DNA of 64,000 nt from Actinomadura roseirufa (GCF_900659635.1 NZ_CAACVB010000015.1:1-64000), one strand, 5' to 3'; positions 25,589-39,329 are shown, numbered from the stretch's first letter. Notes: a model not told the origin generated them from the sequence alone. Translations and numbers: made by a program.

Positions 25589-25750
25589 TCTGACAGTGGT
25601 CCTCGGCCGTCACGCGAGGGCGTTGACAGTCCCGCCGGAGCGACGCCGGGGGCGAGCCCCGGCGAGACTGATCGAGAAGCGATGCCACGCTCGCACAAGG
25701 GCGGTCACGGAGCGACCCGTCGGGCGAGCCCGTGGGCCGATCTCGCGGTG
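25589..25750 (+). repeat. Dispersed hairpin-rich repeat, copy A
   Basis: About 150 bp related to 60023-60190: both have a GACAGTGG or CACAGTGG start, GCCGTCACGCGAG, GCGACGCCG...GGCGAGCCCC, GAAGCGAT and TCGCACAAG...CGGTCACG in the same order. Contains a hairpin, CGCCGGGG at 25643 and CCCCGGCG at 25657, with a GCGAG loop. It ends within a few bases of the phospholipase gene stop (25753, minus strand). May be a 3'-end element or terminator, or a small mobile repeat. Confidence 0.6.
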
Positions 25751-25752
25751 GC

Positions 25753-26901
25753 TCAGCGCTCCAGGTGGTTGGAACGGCAGGAACGGGGGGCGTTCACGGG
25801 GTTGCAGCGCGCCGGGTCGTCCCCGGGGAGCTGGGCCACGTAGTCGCTTCCGTACCTGGCCGCCAGCCCGATCACAGGGAAGTCGGTGCTGATGACCTGT
25901 GCCCCACTGGAGAGTGCGGCCTCGAGCCTGGACGTGTCGCCCGACCGGGCCTGGTCGAACGGGACGTCGGATCGCGTGCGGACGAGGTAGCCGCGCCGGA
26001 CCAGGTCCCGGATCTCCTGCTGGCCCGCTCCGGTCGGCTCGTTCTGCTCCACGAACGCGGCGTCGGGACGTCCCGGCGCCGAGTCCGTGAAGATGACACG
26101 ATTCTCGAGGTTGGGGTGACCCTCCAGGTAGGGGGTCTGAACGTCCGCGCCCTTGTTGTCCATCAGGAACAGGAACTTGCCCCGGGACTCCTTCAGGGTC
26201 GGCCAACCGTACTTCAGGACGGACTGCTCCAGGGTGAGCCCGGGGCGCCGCAGCTGGTCAGGCTTGATGATCTTGTCGTCGCCGACGGTCGCGCGGATCT
26301 CGGCGTCGAGCTTGTCCATGATCGGGGCGTCCCAGCGCGGGCTTCGCGGCCCGCCCAGCTTCTCGTAGGCCGGGTCGGTGGACTTGAACTCAAGCAGGAT
26401 CGGGATAGGGACGTGTCCCGGGTTGGCGTTCGACCACGAGTTCACTTGGCCCAGGCACTTGGCGAGGGAGACGCACGACGACCCGTAGTCGTGGTCACCC
26501 CAGTGAAAGACCTTGAACCCGGGCTTCTTCCACTCCGGGTCAGTGAGCTCTCCCAGGCCCGCTTCCCTACGGACGATGGGCTTGCTGTACAGCCCACCCT
26601 GAGGGTCGGGGTAGATGTCCAGCTCGATGGAGCGGACGCGCTGCGACGAGAACTGCAGTGGCAGCGACGCGTGCGAGTAGGCGAGGTTCCACCAGCCCTT
26701 GTCCCGCGTCGCCTGGACGGCCTTCTCGGCGTCGGTGAGCTCGCGGTGGTAGCTGTTGTGAGTGGCGATCATCTGGATCTGGTTGAGTCGCACCGGACCC
26801 TTGTCGGCCGGGCGTGCGCTCGCTGTATTTGCCGGGAGTACGGCGGCCAGGACGGCCACCGCGCTCGAGAACGTTGCGAGGGCGATACGACGACGGCGCA
26901 T
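25753..26901 (-). CDS. Secreted Ca2+-dependent PI-PLC-like protein
   Basis: A 382-residue exported phosphodiesterase-like protein. Start ATG 26901 is six bases after GGAGG; ATG 26907 touches that site. Signal peptide about residues 1-30 (RRRRIALATFSSAVAVLA...SARP). The TIM-barrel part starts NQIQMIATHNSYH, the catalytic-His strand of phosphatidylinositol-specific phospholipase C-like enzymes, then SIELDIYPD (metal Glu-Asp) and FHWGDHD with the second His. The Asp-Glu residues suit a Ca2+-dependent bacterial PI-PLC-like hydrolase; substrate not proved. The long frame upstream of the signal is not part of the gene. Confidence 0.85.
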   Translation of the reverse strand: MRRRRIALATFSSAVAVLAAVLPANTASARPADKGPVRLNQIQMIATHNSYHRELTDAEKAVQATRDKGWWNLAYSHASLPLQFSSQRVRSIELDIYPDPQGGLYSKPIVRREAGLGELTDPEWKKPGFKVFHWGDHDYGSSCVSLAKCLGQVNSWSNANPGHVPIPILLEFKSTDPAYEKLGGPRSPRWDAPIMDKLDAEIRATVGDDKIIKPDQLRRPGLTLEQSVLKYGWPTLKESRGKFLFLMDNKGADVQTPYLEGHPNLENRVIFTDSAPGRPDAAFVEQNEPTGAGQQEIRDLVRRGYLVRTRSDVPFDQARSGDTSRLEAALSSGAQVISTDFPVIGLAARYGSDYVAQLPGDDPARCNPVNAPRSCRSNHLER

Positions 26902-27308
26902 CTGCATCCTCCAGGGGAAACGCGAATGAAACGCGTCGAAGCCTGATCGCCCACCATGATCGTTGCGTGAAGCACGGCGATGGACGCCGTGAACCGGGGC
27001 GGAACACCGCAGCTCAGAACACTGTCCATAGCCTGTGGATAACTTTGGTCCCCAGCCTCGCCGACTGTGGATCCGGCCGCCGTCCACCGGTCGCCCCCAG
27101 CCCGCCACGCAGCCGAAACACATGTCCGACCAGGTCAGAGCCACACGCTCAACATTCATCCACAGTCTGTGGAAAACGTCTCCCACACCCCCGTGGACAG
27201 AGCTGTCCCCAACGAGGTCCCCAGCCCCGTCCCCAGCTTCGCCGTTCTCCCCACCCTCTTCCACACCCCACACCGGACCTGACGTGCGGAAGCCCTGCCG
27301 GGCTCGTC
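26902..27308. promoter_or_regulatory. DnaA-box cluster beside the PLC gene
   Basis: A 407-bp gap with no supported gene but several DnaA-box-like sites: CTGTCCATA 27022-27030 facing TTATCCACA (reverse, 27034-27042), TGTGGATCC 27066-27074, TCATCCACA 27156-27164 facing TGTGGAAAA 27168-27176. The first pair repeats the palindrome of 9.5 and 25.5 kb with one change. The left part is the phospholipase leader. Confidence 0.65.
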
Positions 27309-27641
27309 CTAGCCCTCCGGGTAGAAGAGGAACAGCGTGCAGCCGCTCGTCGTCTGGGGAACATGCGAGGTTCCTGCGGATGCGTGGATGAAGGAGCCAG
27401 CCGGGTAGTCCCGATCCCCGTCGTTGAAGACGCCGGAGACCACGAAGACCTCCTCGGGCCCCGGATCGTGGACGTCGATCCCCTCCCAGCACGTGTTCGC
27501 GTCCATCTCCAGCACGAAAGCCTTCGCGCCGTTGTCCCCCTTCCACAGCGGACGCAGGTGGATGCCAGGGAAGAGTTCGTGGACCGGAGCGTCCTGGACG
27601 GCGGACCACACGTAAGCGGGCGCGTTCTGTTCAGTCGTCAT
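27309..27641 (-). CDS. Cupin-domain protein
   Basis: A 110-residue single-domain cupin, a small beta-barrel. The conserved EGIDVHDPGPEEVFVVSGVF stretch near residues 53-72 is the first cupin motif, though the usual His-x-His pair is only partly kept (VHDPGPEE), so metal binding may be altered. The second motif region is GTSHVPQTTSG. Possible detoxifying or sensing role. It faces the GlxA-type regulator with a perfect inverted repeat between, so it is a likely target of that regulator. Confidence 0.75.
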   Translation of the reverse strand: MTTEQNAPAYVWSAVQDAPVHELFPGIHLRPLWKGDNGAKAFVLEMDANTCWEGIDVHDPGPEEVFVVSGVFNDGDRDYPAGSFIHASAGTSHVPQTTSGCTLFLFYPEG

Positions 27642-27678
27642 GCAGCCCAGCCTTACCGCCGGCCACCATCCCGCGGAG

Positions 27679-27713
27679 TGTCAGGAAAGACACCCTGAGG
27701 TACTTTCCTGACA
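27679..27713. promoter_or_regulatory. Inverted repeat between cupin and GlxA genes
   Basis: TGTCAGGAAA (27679-27688) and TTTCCTGACA (27704-27713) form a perfect 10-bp inverted repeat with a 15-bp spacer. It touches the regulator start codon, so binding would block that gene and could also act on the cupin promoter. Confidence 0.65.
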
Positions 27714-28666
27714 TGCATCGCATGGTGGCGCTCGTCCGTCCATCGCAGTCGACCTTCGAACTCGCCTGCGCGGCCCAGGTGTTCGGGGTCGAGCGGACGG
27801 GGCTCCCGACGCGGTACACCTTCGGCGTGTGCGCGGAGCGCCCCGGACTGATCGCGACGCGTGCCGGTTACGACATGCTCGTGACCGACGGCCTGGACGC
27901 CTTCGACCGGGCGGACACGGTGATCGTCCCGGGTTGGCTACCCGTCCGGGAACCGCCCTCACCCGCGGTCGTCCACGCGTTGCGCCGTGCGCACTCCCGT
28001 GGGGCGCGGATGGTCAGCATCTGCTCCGGTGTCTTCGCGCTCGCGTACGCCGGCCTGCTGGACGGGCGGGAGGCGACCACCCACTGGGCGCTCACGGACG
28101 AACTCGCCGCACGCTTCCCGGACATCCAGGTCGACCCGGACGTGCTGTACGTGGACCACGGCGACGTGGCCACCAGCGCGGGGGCCGGGGCGGGCATCGA
28201 CCTGTGCATGCACCTGCTCCGCGGCGACCAGGGCGCCCGGTACGCCGCACAGGTCGCCCGGACGATGGTCATGCCGCCCCACCGGGAGGGCGGGCAACTG
28301 CAGTACTCAGCGCCGCCCCACCCCGCACAGATCGACGGCACGCTCGCGCCCTTGCTGGAATGGGCCGCGGAGCGTCTCGGCGAGCCGCTGACCGTCGAGA
28401 TCCTGGCCGCGCACACGGGCGTCTCCACGCGCACGCTCGCCCGCAGGTTCGCAGACCAGCTCGGCACCAGCCCGGGGCGCTGGCTGCTCGCGCGGCGGAT
28501 CACCACGGCCCGGGACCTGCTGGAGTCCTCCGACCTGCCGCTGGAGACCATCGCCCGCCGCGTGGGCCTGTCGTCGGCCACCAACCTGCGCAGGCGCTTC
28601 CTCAAAGCCCTGGGCACGACACCGGGCGCCTACCGCCGGGCTTTCCGCACCGGCGCGCGACATTGA
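27713..28666 (+). CDS. GlxA-family AraC regulator with DJ-1/PfpI domain
   Basis: A 317-residue regulator. The N-terminal half is a DJ-1/PfpI-like domain; its nucleophile elbow has SICSGVFALA with a Cys near residue 104. The C-terminal half has two AraC helix-turn-helix motifs, AAHTGVSTRTLARRFADQ and ARRVGLSSATNLRRRFLKA. GlxA-type proteins often sense amino acids, carnitine or other nitrogen compounds. ATG 27713 abuts the perfect inverted repeat. The divergent neighbour is the cupin gene. A strong terminator follows at 28669. Confidence 0.88.
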   Translation: MHRMVALVRPSQSTFELACAAQVFGVERTGLPTRYTFGVCAERPGLIATRAGYDMLVTDGLDAFDRADTVIVPGWLPVREPPSPAVVHALRRAHSRGARMVSICSGVFALAYAGLLDGREATTHWALTDELAARFPDIQVDPDVLYVDHGDVATSAGAGAGIDLCMHLLRGDQGARYAAQVARTMVMPPHREGGQLQYSAPPHPAQIDGTLAPLLEWAAERLGEPLTVEILAAHTGVSTRTLARRFADQLGTSPGRWLLARRITTARDLLESSDLPLETIARRVGLSSATNLRRRFLKALGTTPGAYRRAFRTGARH

Positions 28667-28668
28667 AA

Positions 28669-28697
28669 AGACCCCCACCGATACTCGGAGGGGGTCT
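28669..28697 (+). terminator. Terminator between GlxA gene and tRNA-Ile
   Basis: AGACCCCC at 28669-28676 pairs with GGGGGTCT at 28690-28697, with an inner CCGA-TAC-TCGG stem. It can end transcription from the plus-strand GlxA gene and from the minus-strand tRNA. Confidence 0.75.
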
Positions 28698-28708
28698 GGG
28701 GGAGTGAG

Positions 28709-28782
28709 TGGGCCTAGGTGGACTTGAACCACCGGCCTCATCCTTATCAGGGATGCGCTCTAACCGACTGAGCTATAGGCCC
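28709..28782 (-). tRNA. tRNA-Ile (GAT anticodon)
   Basis: A 74-nt tRNA on the minus strand. Acceptor GGGCCTA pairs with TAGGCCC, D-arm AGCTCAGTCGG, anticodon stem-loop with CTGATAA giving GAT, T-arm GGTTCAAGTCC. The discriminator is A and CCA is not encoded. In many actinobacteria a tRNA-Ala follows it; I did not find one here. Confidence 0.97.
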
Positions 28783-28873
28783 GCATTCGCCGCCGCCCCT
28801 GGCGGCGCAACGAGAGGTTACCCCATTTGGCGCGGCAACCGGAAATCGATTGCGGGGCGGCGGCGGGACGGTG

Positions 28874-29713
28874 TTACTCGGCCTCCTTGAGGGTGACCTC
28901 CACGCCGCCCACCAGGTCCGCGGCGAGGTTGTAGATGACCGAGCCGACCGTGGACAGGGCCGTGATGAGAAGGACGTTCAGGGCGCCGACCAGGACCGTG
29001 TAGCCGAAGATGCGGAAGAAGGAGAACCAGCTTCCGGCGTCGACGCCGCCCGTGGTCTCGCCCTGCTGCTTGGTGAGGCTGTTGATGGTGTCGCTGATGG
29101 CGTCGAACACGCCGAGACCGGACAGGATCGCGTACAGGACCACGACGGCGACCAGCAGGACGACGAAGCAGACCAGCGACATCACGAAGCTGAACTTCAT
29201 CACCGACCAGGGCTCCAGCCTGGCGAGCTGGAGCTGGGCCTTGCGGGCCGGCTTGCCGGCCACGGCGGGCTGGGTGGACGTCTTCACCGGCGCCGTGCCC
29301 GACGGGGCCGGGCGGTCCTTCAGGACCGTGCCCGCGAAGCCGCCCTTCTTGCCCGAGCCGGACGCCTCGCGGCGGCCGAACGGCCGGCTCGACTTGCCGG
29401 CGCGGTCGCGGGAGGACGACGTGGACGCCTCGGAGGGCGTGGCCCATCCGCCGGACGTGGTCGAGGACGGCTTCCCCGCGGGCGAGTCGAGCGGCGCCGG
29501 GTCGCGGTCGCCGGTTCCGGGAGGCTCGTCCGCGTCGTCGGCCGGGGCGATCTCGGGCCGGGCCGCGTCCTCCTCGACCTTGTCGAGGTCCATCCTGGTC
29601 TCGTCGGAGCCGACGTCGACGCTCGTCTCGTCCCGGCCTGGCGTGGCGGAGGCGGTCCTGCCGCCCGATCCCTTGGCGGATCCGCCCTTGCTCGTGCCGG
29701 GCTCGCTGCTCAC
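28874..29713 (-). CDS. DUF3566 family membrane protein
   Basis: A 279-residue protein that follows gyrA in actinobacteria. The first ~160 residues are low-complexity and charged (Ser/Gly/Pro/Asp). Then comes a conserved motif, QLQLARLEPWSVMKFSFVMS, followed by two membrane helices (about 190-215 and 235-265) with SWFSFFRIFG between. A C-terminal amphipathic stretch, VGGVEVTLKEAE, ends it. The function is not established. GTG 29713 follows AGGAGG. It lies 42 bp after gyrA in the same direction, so it is probably co-transcribed, then tRNA-Ile. Confidence 0.88.
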   Translation of the reverse strand: MSSEPGTSKGGSAKGSGGRTASATPGRDETSVDVGSDETRMDLDKVEEDAARPEIAPADDADEPPGTGDRDPAPLDSPAGKPSSTTSGGWATPSEASTSSSRDRAGKSSRPFGRREASGSGKKGGFAGTVLKDRPAPSGTAPVKTSTQPAVAGKPARKAQLQLARLEPWSVMKFSFVMSLVCFVVLLVAVVVLYAILSGLGVFDAISDTINSLTKQQGETTGGVDAGSWFSFFRIFGYTVLVGALNVLLITALSTVGSVIYNLAADLVGGVEVTLKEAE

Positions 29714-29755
29714 GTGTCCTCCTGGCCTAGCGGCTCGGTGCCGAGGCGGAGGACG

Positions 29756-32266
<2,511 letters not shown>

Positions 32267-32348
32267 TCTCAAGACCTCTTCTGCTTGGTGGGAAGGAAGT
32301 ACGACGCCGGCTGGGAGCCCGGCCGGTCACTGCCGGGCGACGCGAACC

Positions 32349-34719
<2,371 letters not shown>

Positions 34720-35286
34720 TCAGCGGACGCGCCAGGCGCCCGTCCGGCGCGGTCCCGATGACGGCCCGACCACCTTCACGCGGCGGACGGTGCCGTGCCC
34801 CAGCTCCTCGTTCAGCCGCCTGACGAGGGTGGACGACAGCAACCGCAGCTGCGTCGCCCACGTGGTGGAGTCGGCCGCCACCGTCAGCTCGCCTCCCTCG
34901 AAGTGCTCGGGACGGGTGTGCTCGGCCAGCTCCGGACCGACGATCCCCGCCCAGTTGCCGAACACCCCGCCCACAGCCGCCCTCTGCTCCCACCCACGGG
35001 ACGCGAGCAGTTCGCGGATCGCCGCACCGAACGCCTTGGGGTCGCCTCCCCTGCCCGGTTCGCGGACCCGGACGAGCTTGGACGACTTCCTCTTGCCCCC
35101 CTGGCCGGGGAGGGTCCCGCGCTTGAGCGCGTCCGCCTTCGCCTGGGCCAGAGCCTCGCGAGCCAGTTCGATTCCGGTCTTGGGGGGCGGACCGTCCGGA
35201 ACGCCTCCTGCGTCCCGTCCGTCCGCCGTGGTCGCGGGATCCACCGCGCCGGGGGAGTTATGCACATCCTGTGGATCGTCATCCAT
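34720..35286 (-). CDS. dciA: DciA-like DUF721 replication protein
   Basis: A 188-residue protein between recF and gyrB. The N-terminal 70 residues are polar and unstructured; the DUF721 domain follows (about 80-180) with WAGIVGPELAEHTRPEHF and LTVAADSTTWATQLRLL. DUF721 proteins of bacteria lacking DnaC are now known as DciA, which load or control the DnaB replicative helicase. Place beside dnaA/dnaN/recF fits this role. The product is inferred from the domain and context. GTG or ATG start at 35286 overlaps nothing; recF ends 27 bp upstream. Confidence 0.85.
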   Translation of the reverse strand: MDDDPQDVHNSPGAVDPATTADGRDAGGVPDGPPPKTGIELAREALAQAKADALKRGTLPGQGGKRKSSKLVRVREPGRGGDPKAFGAAIRELLASRGWEQRAAVGGVFGNWAGIVGPELAEHTRPEHFEGGELTVAADSTTWATQLRLLSSTLVRRLNEELGHGTVRRVKVVGPSSGPRRTGAWRVR

Positions 35287-35313
35287 CGTGCCTACTCCTC
35301 CCCAGGCTGTAGA

Positions 35314-36438
35314 TCAGTCACGAACGACCTGGCCGTCCGCGACGGTATACGAGCCGCCCGTCAGTTCCACCGGGACGTCCGCGGGGACGGCCGCCGTGAT
35401 GAGCACCTGCTCGGCCGGAGCGACCAGCTCCGCCAGGCGGCTGCGGCGGCCCGCGTCGAGCTCGGCGAACACGTCGTCCAGGATGAGGACGGGGTCGTCC
35501 CCGTCGGCGCGGAGCAGGTCGAACGCCGCCAGCCGCAGGCCCAGCGCGAACGACCACGACTCGCCGTGACTCGCGTAACCGCGGGCGGGCAGCTCCCCCA
35601 GCCGCAGGACGAGCTCGTCCCGGTGCGGGCCGACGAGGCTGACACCGCGTTCCAGCTCCTGCTTCCGATGCTCGGCCACGGCCTTCAACATCTGCTCGGC
35701 CAACTGTGCACGGTCTGTGGACAACTCGACGTCGCCCAAGGAGCTCTTGTAGGTGAGATCCACCGCGTCACTGGACGGCGCCAGCGACGCGTACGCGCGC
35801 GCGACGAGAGGACGGAGCGCGGCCACCAGATCCAGCCGGGCCGCCAGCAGCTCCGAGCCCGTGCGCGCCAGGTGCGAATCCCACACGTCCAGGGTCGCGA
35901 GCACCTCGGGCCCGGGGGAGCGCCGGTGCGCCGCCGCCGACTTCAGCAGGGCGTTGCGCTGCTTGAGGACGCGGTCGTAGTCCGCCCGCACCCCGGCGAA
36001 GCGCGGCGCCCGGATGGTCAGCAGCTCGTCCATGAACCGGCGCCGCTCCCCCGGGTCGCCCTTGACGAGCGCGAGGTCCTCGGGGGCGAACAGCACCGTC
36101 CGGAGCATCCCCAGGATCTCCCGGGGCCTGGGGACGGGGGAGCGGTTCAGCCGCGCCCGGTTCGCCTTCCCCGGGTTGATCTCCAGCTCGATCAGCGCCC
36201 GGCGGTCGTCCTTGACCACTCCGGCCCGGACGATCGCGCGCGGCGCGCCGTGGCGGACGAGCGGCGCGTCCGTCGAGGCCCTGTGGCTCCCCTGCGCGGC
36301 GACGTACCCGACCGCCTCGACCAGGTTCGTCTTGCCCTGCCCGTTGGGGCCCACGAACGCGGTGACGCCCCGTTCGAACGCGACCTCTGCGGTGGCGTAG
36401 GAACGGAAGTCCTGCAGCGAAAGGTGGGCGACGTGCAC
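35314..36438 (-). CDS. recF: RecF recombination mediator
   Basis: A 374-residue SMC-like ABC ATPase that helps load RecA at gaps and stalled forks. Walker A is GPNGQGKTN near residue 30; signature and Walker B region near residue 300-330 include [15 protein letters not shown]. The frame begins [13 protein letters not shown] at GTG 36438. It follows gnd with 98 bp and precedes dciA, the classic dnaA-dnaN-gnd-recF order of actinobacteria. A perfect reverse DnaA box lies inside the gene at 35716-35724. Confidence 0.95.
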   Translation of the reverse strand: MHVAHLSLQDFRSYATAEVAFERGVTAFVGPNGQGKTNLVEAVGYVAAQGSHRASTDAPLVRHGAPRAIVRAGVVKDDRRALIELEINPGKANRARLNRSPVPRPREILGMLRTVLFAPEDLALVKGDPGERRRFMDELLTIRAPRFAGVRADYDRVLKQRNALLKSAAAHRRSPGPEVLATLDVWDSHLARTGSELLAARLDLVAALRPLVARAYASLAPSSDAVDLTYKSSLGDVELSTDRAQLAEQMLKAVAEHRKQELERGVSLVGPHRDELVLRLGELPARGYASHGESWSFALGLRLAAFDLLRADGDDPVLILDDVFAELDAGRRSRLAELVAPAEQVLITAAVPADVPVELTGGSYTVADGQVVRD

Positions 36439-36536
36439 AGGACACGAGCGTAGAGCCTCCGGCAACCCCCGGCAGCCATCCACCTTGTGGACGGCTCCGG
36501 GGGCTCGCGGTGGCGCCTACGGGGACCTGTGGAGGG

Positions 36537-37457
36537 TCAGAGCTGCGGCGGGGTGACGTCGGCGCCGGGGGAGTCGGCGCCCTGGGCGGTCTCGACCCCG
36601 TGGCCGCCGAACTGGTTGCGGAGGGCGGCGACCACCTTCATGGCGGGGGAGTCGTCCTGCCGGGAGGAGAAGCGCGCGAACAGGGACGCGGTGATGGCGG
36701 GCAGGGGGACGCCGTGGTCGACGGCGGCCTGGACGGTCCAGCGGCCCTCGCCGGAGTCGTTGGCGTACCCGCGGATCCCCTCGAGCTCGGGATCGTCGGC
36801 GAGCGCGCGGTTCATCAGGTCCAGCAGCCAGGACCGGATGACCGTGCCCTCCTGCCAGCTGCGGAACGTCTCCGGCACGTTCGTCACGACGTCGCTGGCC
36901 TCGATCAGCTCGTAGCCCTCGCCGAAGGCCTGCATCATCGCGTACTCGATGCCGTTGTGGACCATCTTGACGAAGTGCCCGGCGCCGATCCGGCCGGAGT
37001 GGACGAAGCCGGACTCCCCCTCCGGCTTGAGCGTCTCGAAGATCGGCATCAGCCGCTCGACGTTCTCGTCGTCCCCGCCGACCATGAGGGCGTAGCCGTT
37101 CTGCAGACCCCACACGCCGCCGCTGACACCGCAGTCGACGAAGCCGATGCCCTTGGCGGCCAGTTCCTCGCCGTGCTTCTGGTCGTCCACATAGTGCGAG
37201 TTGCCGCCGTCGACGACGATGTCACCGGGCTGGAGGAGTTCCCCCAGCCTGTGGACGGTGTCGGCGGTGGGCTTGCCGGCGGGGACCATCACCCACACGG
37301 CACGGGGCGGGGACAGCCGCTCGATCAGCTCCTTCAACGATCCGACGTCGCTGATGCCGGGGTCACGGTCATAGCCGACGATCGTGTGGCCGCCGCGGCG
37401 CAGGCGCTCGGCCATGTTGCCGCCCATCTTGCCGAGGCCGATGATCCCAAGCTCCAT
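36537..37457 (-). CDS. gnd: 6-phosphogluconate dehydrogenase, short type
   Basis: A 306-residue, decarboxylating 6-phosphogluconate dehydrogenase of the short GndA/YqeC-like group. The N-terminal Rossmann motif is GIIGLGKMGGNMAERL (about 4-19), the substrate-binding signature GVSGGVWG is near residue 115, and the catalytic HFVKMVHNGIEY near 174. The short form has no long C-terminal domain. It makes ribulose-5-phosphate and NAD(P)H in the pentose phosphate pathway. Located between dnaN and recF, as usual in actinobacteria, though its relation to replication is not known. Confidence 0.92.
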   Translation of the reverse strand: MELGIIGLGKMGGNMAERLRRGGHTIVGYDRDPGISDVGSLKELIERLSPPRAVWVMVPAGKPTADTVHRLGELLQPGDIVVDGGNSHYVDDQKHGEELAAKGIGFVDCGVSGGVWGLQNGYALMVGGDDENVERLMPIFETLKPEGESGFVHSGRIGAGHFVKMVHNGIEYAMMQAFGEGYELIEASDVVTNVPETFRSWQEGTVIRSWLLDLMNRALADDPELEGIRGYANDSGEGRWTVQAAVDHGVPLPAITASLFARFSSRQDDSPAMKVVAALRNQFGGHGVETAQGADSPGADVTPPQL

Positions 37458-37491
37458 TGCTCACTCTCCTGTGCGTAACCCGTCCGGAGGA

Positions 37492-37545
37492 CCGCGGGGG
37501 CGGCTCCCCCGCGGCACGGTCGTCCCCTGGTATGCCCCAGGAGAC
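37492..37545. terminator. Hairpins between dnaN and gnd
   Basis: CCGCGGGGG at 37492-37500 pairs with CCCCCGCGG at 37506-37514. A second hairpin around 37521-37545 (CGTC...GACG with CCTGG/CCAGG) follows. On the minus strand they come just after the dnaN stop, so they may terminate dnaN or attenuate gnd. Confidence 0.6.
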
Positions 37546-37549
37546 GGCC

Positions 37550-38677
37550 TTACCCGGACAACCGCACCGGCATGATCAGATAACGGTAGTTGGGGTTCTC
37601 ACCGTCCTGCGGCGGCTTCCCGGTGAGCACGGCGGGCTTGGTCGGGGTCGTGAAGGAGAGCCTGGCCACGTCCGAGCCGATCGCCGAGAGCCCGTCGAGC
37701 AGGAACTGGGGGTTGAAGGCGATGTCGATGTCCTCGCCCTCCAGCGTCGCCTCCAGCGCCTCGACGGCCTGGGCCTCGTCCCCGGTGCCCGCCTCCAGCA
37801 CGACCTCGCCCTGGCTGAACGAGAGCCGTACGGGGGTGTTCCGCTCGGCGACCAGCGACACGCGCTTGACGGCCTCGATGAACGGCGAGGTCTGGATCTC
37901 GGCGAGGCCCGCGTACTCGCTCGGCAGCAGCGACCGGTACTTGACGAAGTCGCCGTCCAGGAGCCGCGACGTCGTGCGCCGGCCGCCCCCCTCGAAACCG
38001 ATCATGCCCTCGCCGGTGCCGCCCGTCCCGCCGAGCGCGATGGACACCTCGGCCCCGGCGGTCAGCGACTTGGCGGTGTCGGCGAGCGTGCGCGCCGGGA
38101 CGAGCGCCACGGCGGAGAAGTCGGGCCGCTCGGGCTTCCAGTGCAGCTCCCGGACGGCCAGCCGGTACCGGTCGGTGGACGCGAGGGTGACGGTCTCCCC
38201 CTCGATCTCCACCCGGACGCCGGTCAGCATCGGGATGGTGTCGTCCTTTCCGGCGGCGATCGCGACCTGCGCGACGGCGGCCGCGAACTCGTCACTGCCC
38301 ACCGACCCGGCGGCCGGCGGCATCTCCGGCAGCGTGGGGTAGTCCTCCACAGGCATGGTGAGGAGTGTGAACTTCGCGCTCCCGCAGCGCAGCATCACCT
38401 TCGCGCCGTCGGTCGTCACCTCCACAGGGTGGGGAGGAAGGCTGCGCGAGATCTCGGCGAGGAGCCGGCCGGACACCAGCGCGGTGCCCGGCTCCTCCAC
38501 GTCGATGTCGGTGGAGACCTGCGCGGAGACCTCGTAGTCGAACGCCGAGAGCTTCAGCCGGTCGCTCGCCTCGATGTGCATGCCCGCGAGGACCGGCACC
38601 GGGGGCCGGACCGGCAGCGTGCGCGCGGTCCAGGCCACGGCGTCGGCCAGGGCGTCTCTGTCGATGCGGAACTTCAA
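37550..38677 (-). CDS. dnaN: DNA polymerase III beta sliding clamp
   Basis: A 375-residue processivity clamp built of three similar domains. The start of each domain is clear: KFRIDRDALADAVAWTA, then LTGVRVEIEGETVTLASTDRYRLA in the second and EASDRLKLSAF earlier; the C-terminus is YRYLIMPVRLSG, the M-P-x-R-L hydrophobic cleft end. TTG 38677 is chosen because AGGAGG lies nine bases upstream. It follows oriC and dnaA, and is the normal neighbour of the origin. It tethers polymerases to DNA during replication and repair. Confidence 0.96.
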   Translation of the reverse strand: MKFRIDRDALADAVAWTARTLPVRPPVPVLAGMHIEASDRLKLSAFDYEVSAQVSTDIDVEEPGTALVSGRLLAEISRSLPPHPVEVTTDGAKVMLRCGSAKFTLLTMPVEDYPTLPEMPPAAGSVGSDEFAAAVAQVAIAAGKDDTIPMLTGVRVEIEGETVTLASTDRYRLAVRELHWKPERPDFSAVALVPARTLADTAKSLTAGAEVSIALGGTGGTGEGMIGFEGGGRRTTSRLLDGDFVKYRSLLPSEYAGLAEIQTSPFIEAVKRVSLVAERNTPVRLSFSQGEVVLEAGTGDEAQAVEALEATLEGEDIDIAFNPQFLLDGLSAIGSDVARLSFTTPTKPAVLTGKPPQDGENPNYRYLIMPVRLSG

Positions 38678-39329
38678 GGGGACCCGCCTCCTGCAGGTTT
38701 CGGACAAGGGTCAAGTGGAGAGATCGTCGTCGGCGCGCCCGGGGCAGGTTGTCCCCAGGCCCTGACTTGAGTTGGATCTTTTCTTGGATAGAGAAGTAGA
38801 GCAGTACTAGTCATAGGGGCGGTGGATAGTGTGGACATCCTGCATCGTCCCAGGTGAGAGTGCGAATCTCCGTCCACCGGCCCTGTGCATGACCCGTGGA
38901 CGGCGCGACGCGGGCTGGGGACGGCGAATCCGTCCCCACACGTCATCCTCAAGTCATCCCCCGGTTGTCCACGAGTTGTCCGCAGGTTCTCCCGGCCCGG
39001 AGCGGCGTCCGGCGACAATGCCTGGTGATCGGCGCGCTCGTCCCCAGCCCGTCCCCAAGTAGTCCCCAGGCTGTCCACGAGTCCGTCCCCATGATGCCGG
39101 GTGGGCGTCCCCAGGCGGTCCACAATCCGTCCACGAGTCGTCCTCAGGTTGTCCGCAGGTTTTCCCCGGGCTATCCACCGGGATCCCCAGAGTTATCCCC
39201 AGCCTGTGAATTCCGATTTTCGGCTTTCTAGGTACTTCATCCCGACCGGGGACGGCCGTCGCCGGGCCCCGCGGCGGCCCACCGGAGGCCGGCGCGAGGC
39301 AGGCCCGGAACCCCTCGCGAACGGTCCCG
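38678..39329. other. oriC: Chromosomal origin oriC
   Basis: A 652-bp non-coding space between dnaN and dnaA with many DnaA-box-like sites: TTGTCCCCA 38749-38757, ATGTCCACA reverse 38830-38838, TTGTCCACG 38965-38973, TTGTCCGCA 38976-38984, CTGTCCACG 39071-39079, TTGTCCGCA 39149-39157, CTATCCACC 39171-39179, TTATCCCCA 39193-39201. Several deviate at position 8 or 9, as is usual for high-GC actinobacterial origins. A relatively AT-rich stretch (38765-38835) beside dnaN may unwind. oriC is called from gene order and box density. Confidence 0.9.

Noticed and set aside
28709-28782. tRNA-Ile as an attachment site for a 25-kb island
   Set aside because: I found no second copy of the tRNA 3' end and no integrase gene, so an island is not supported.
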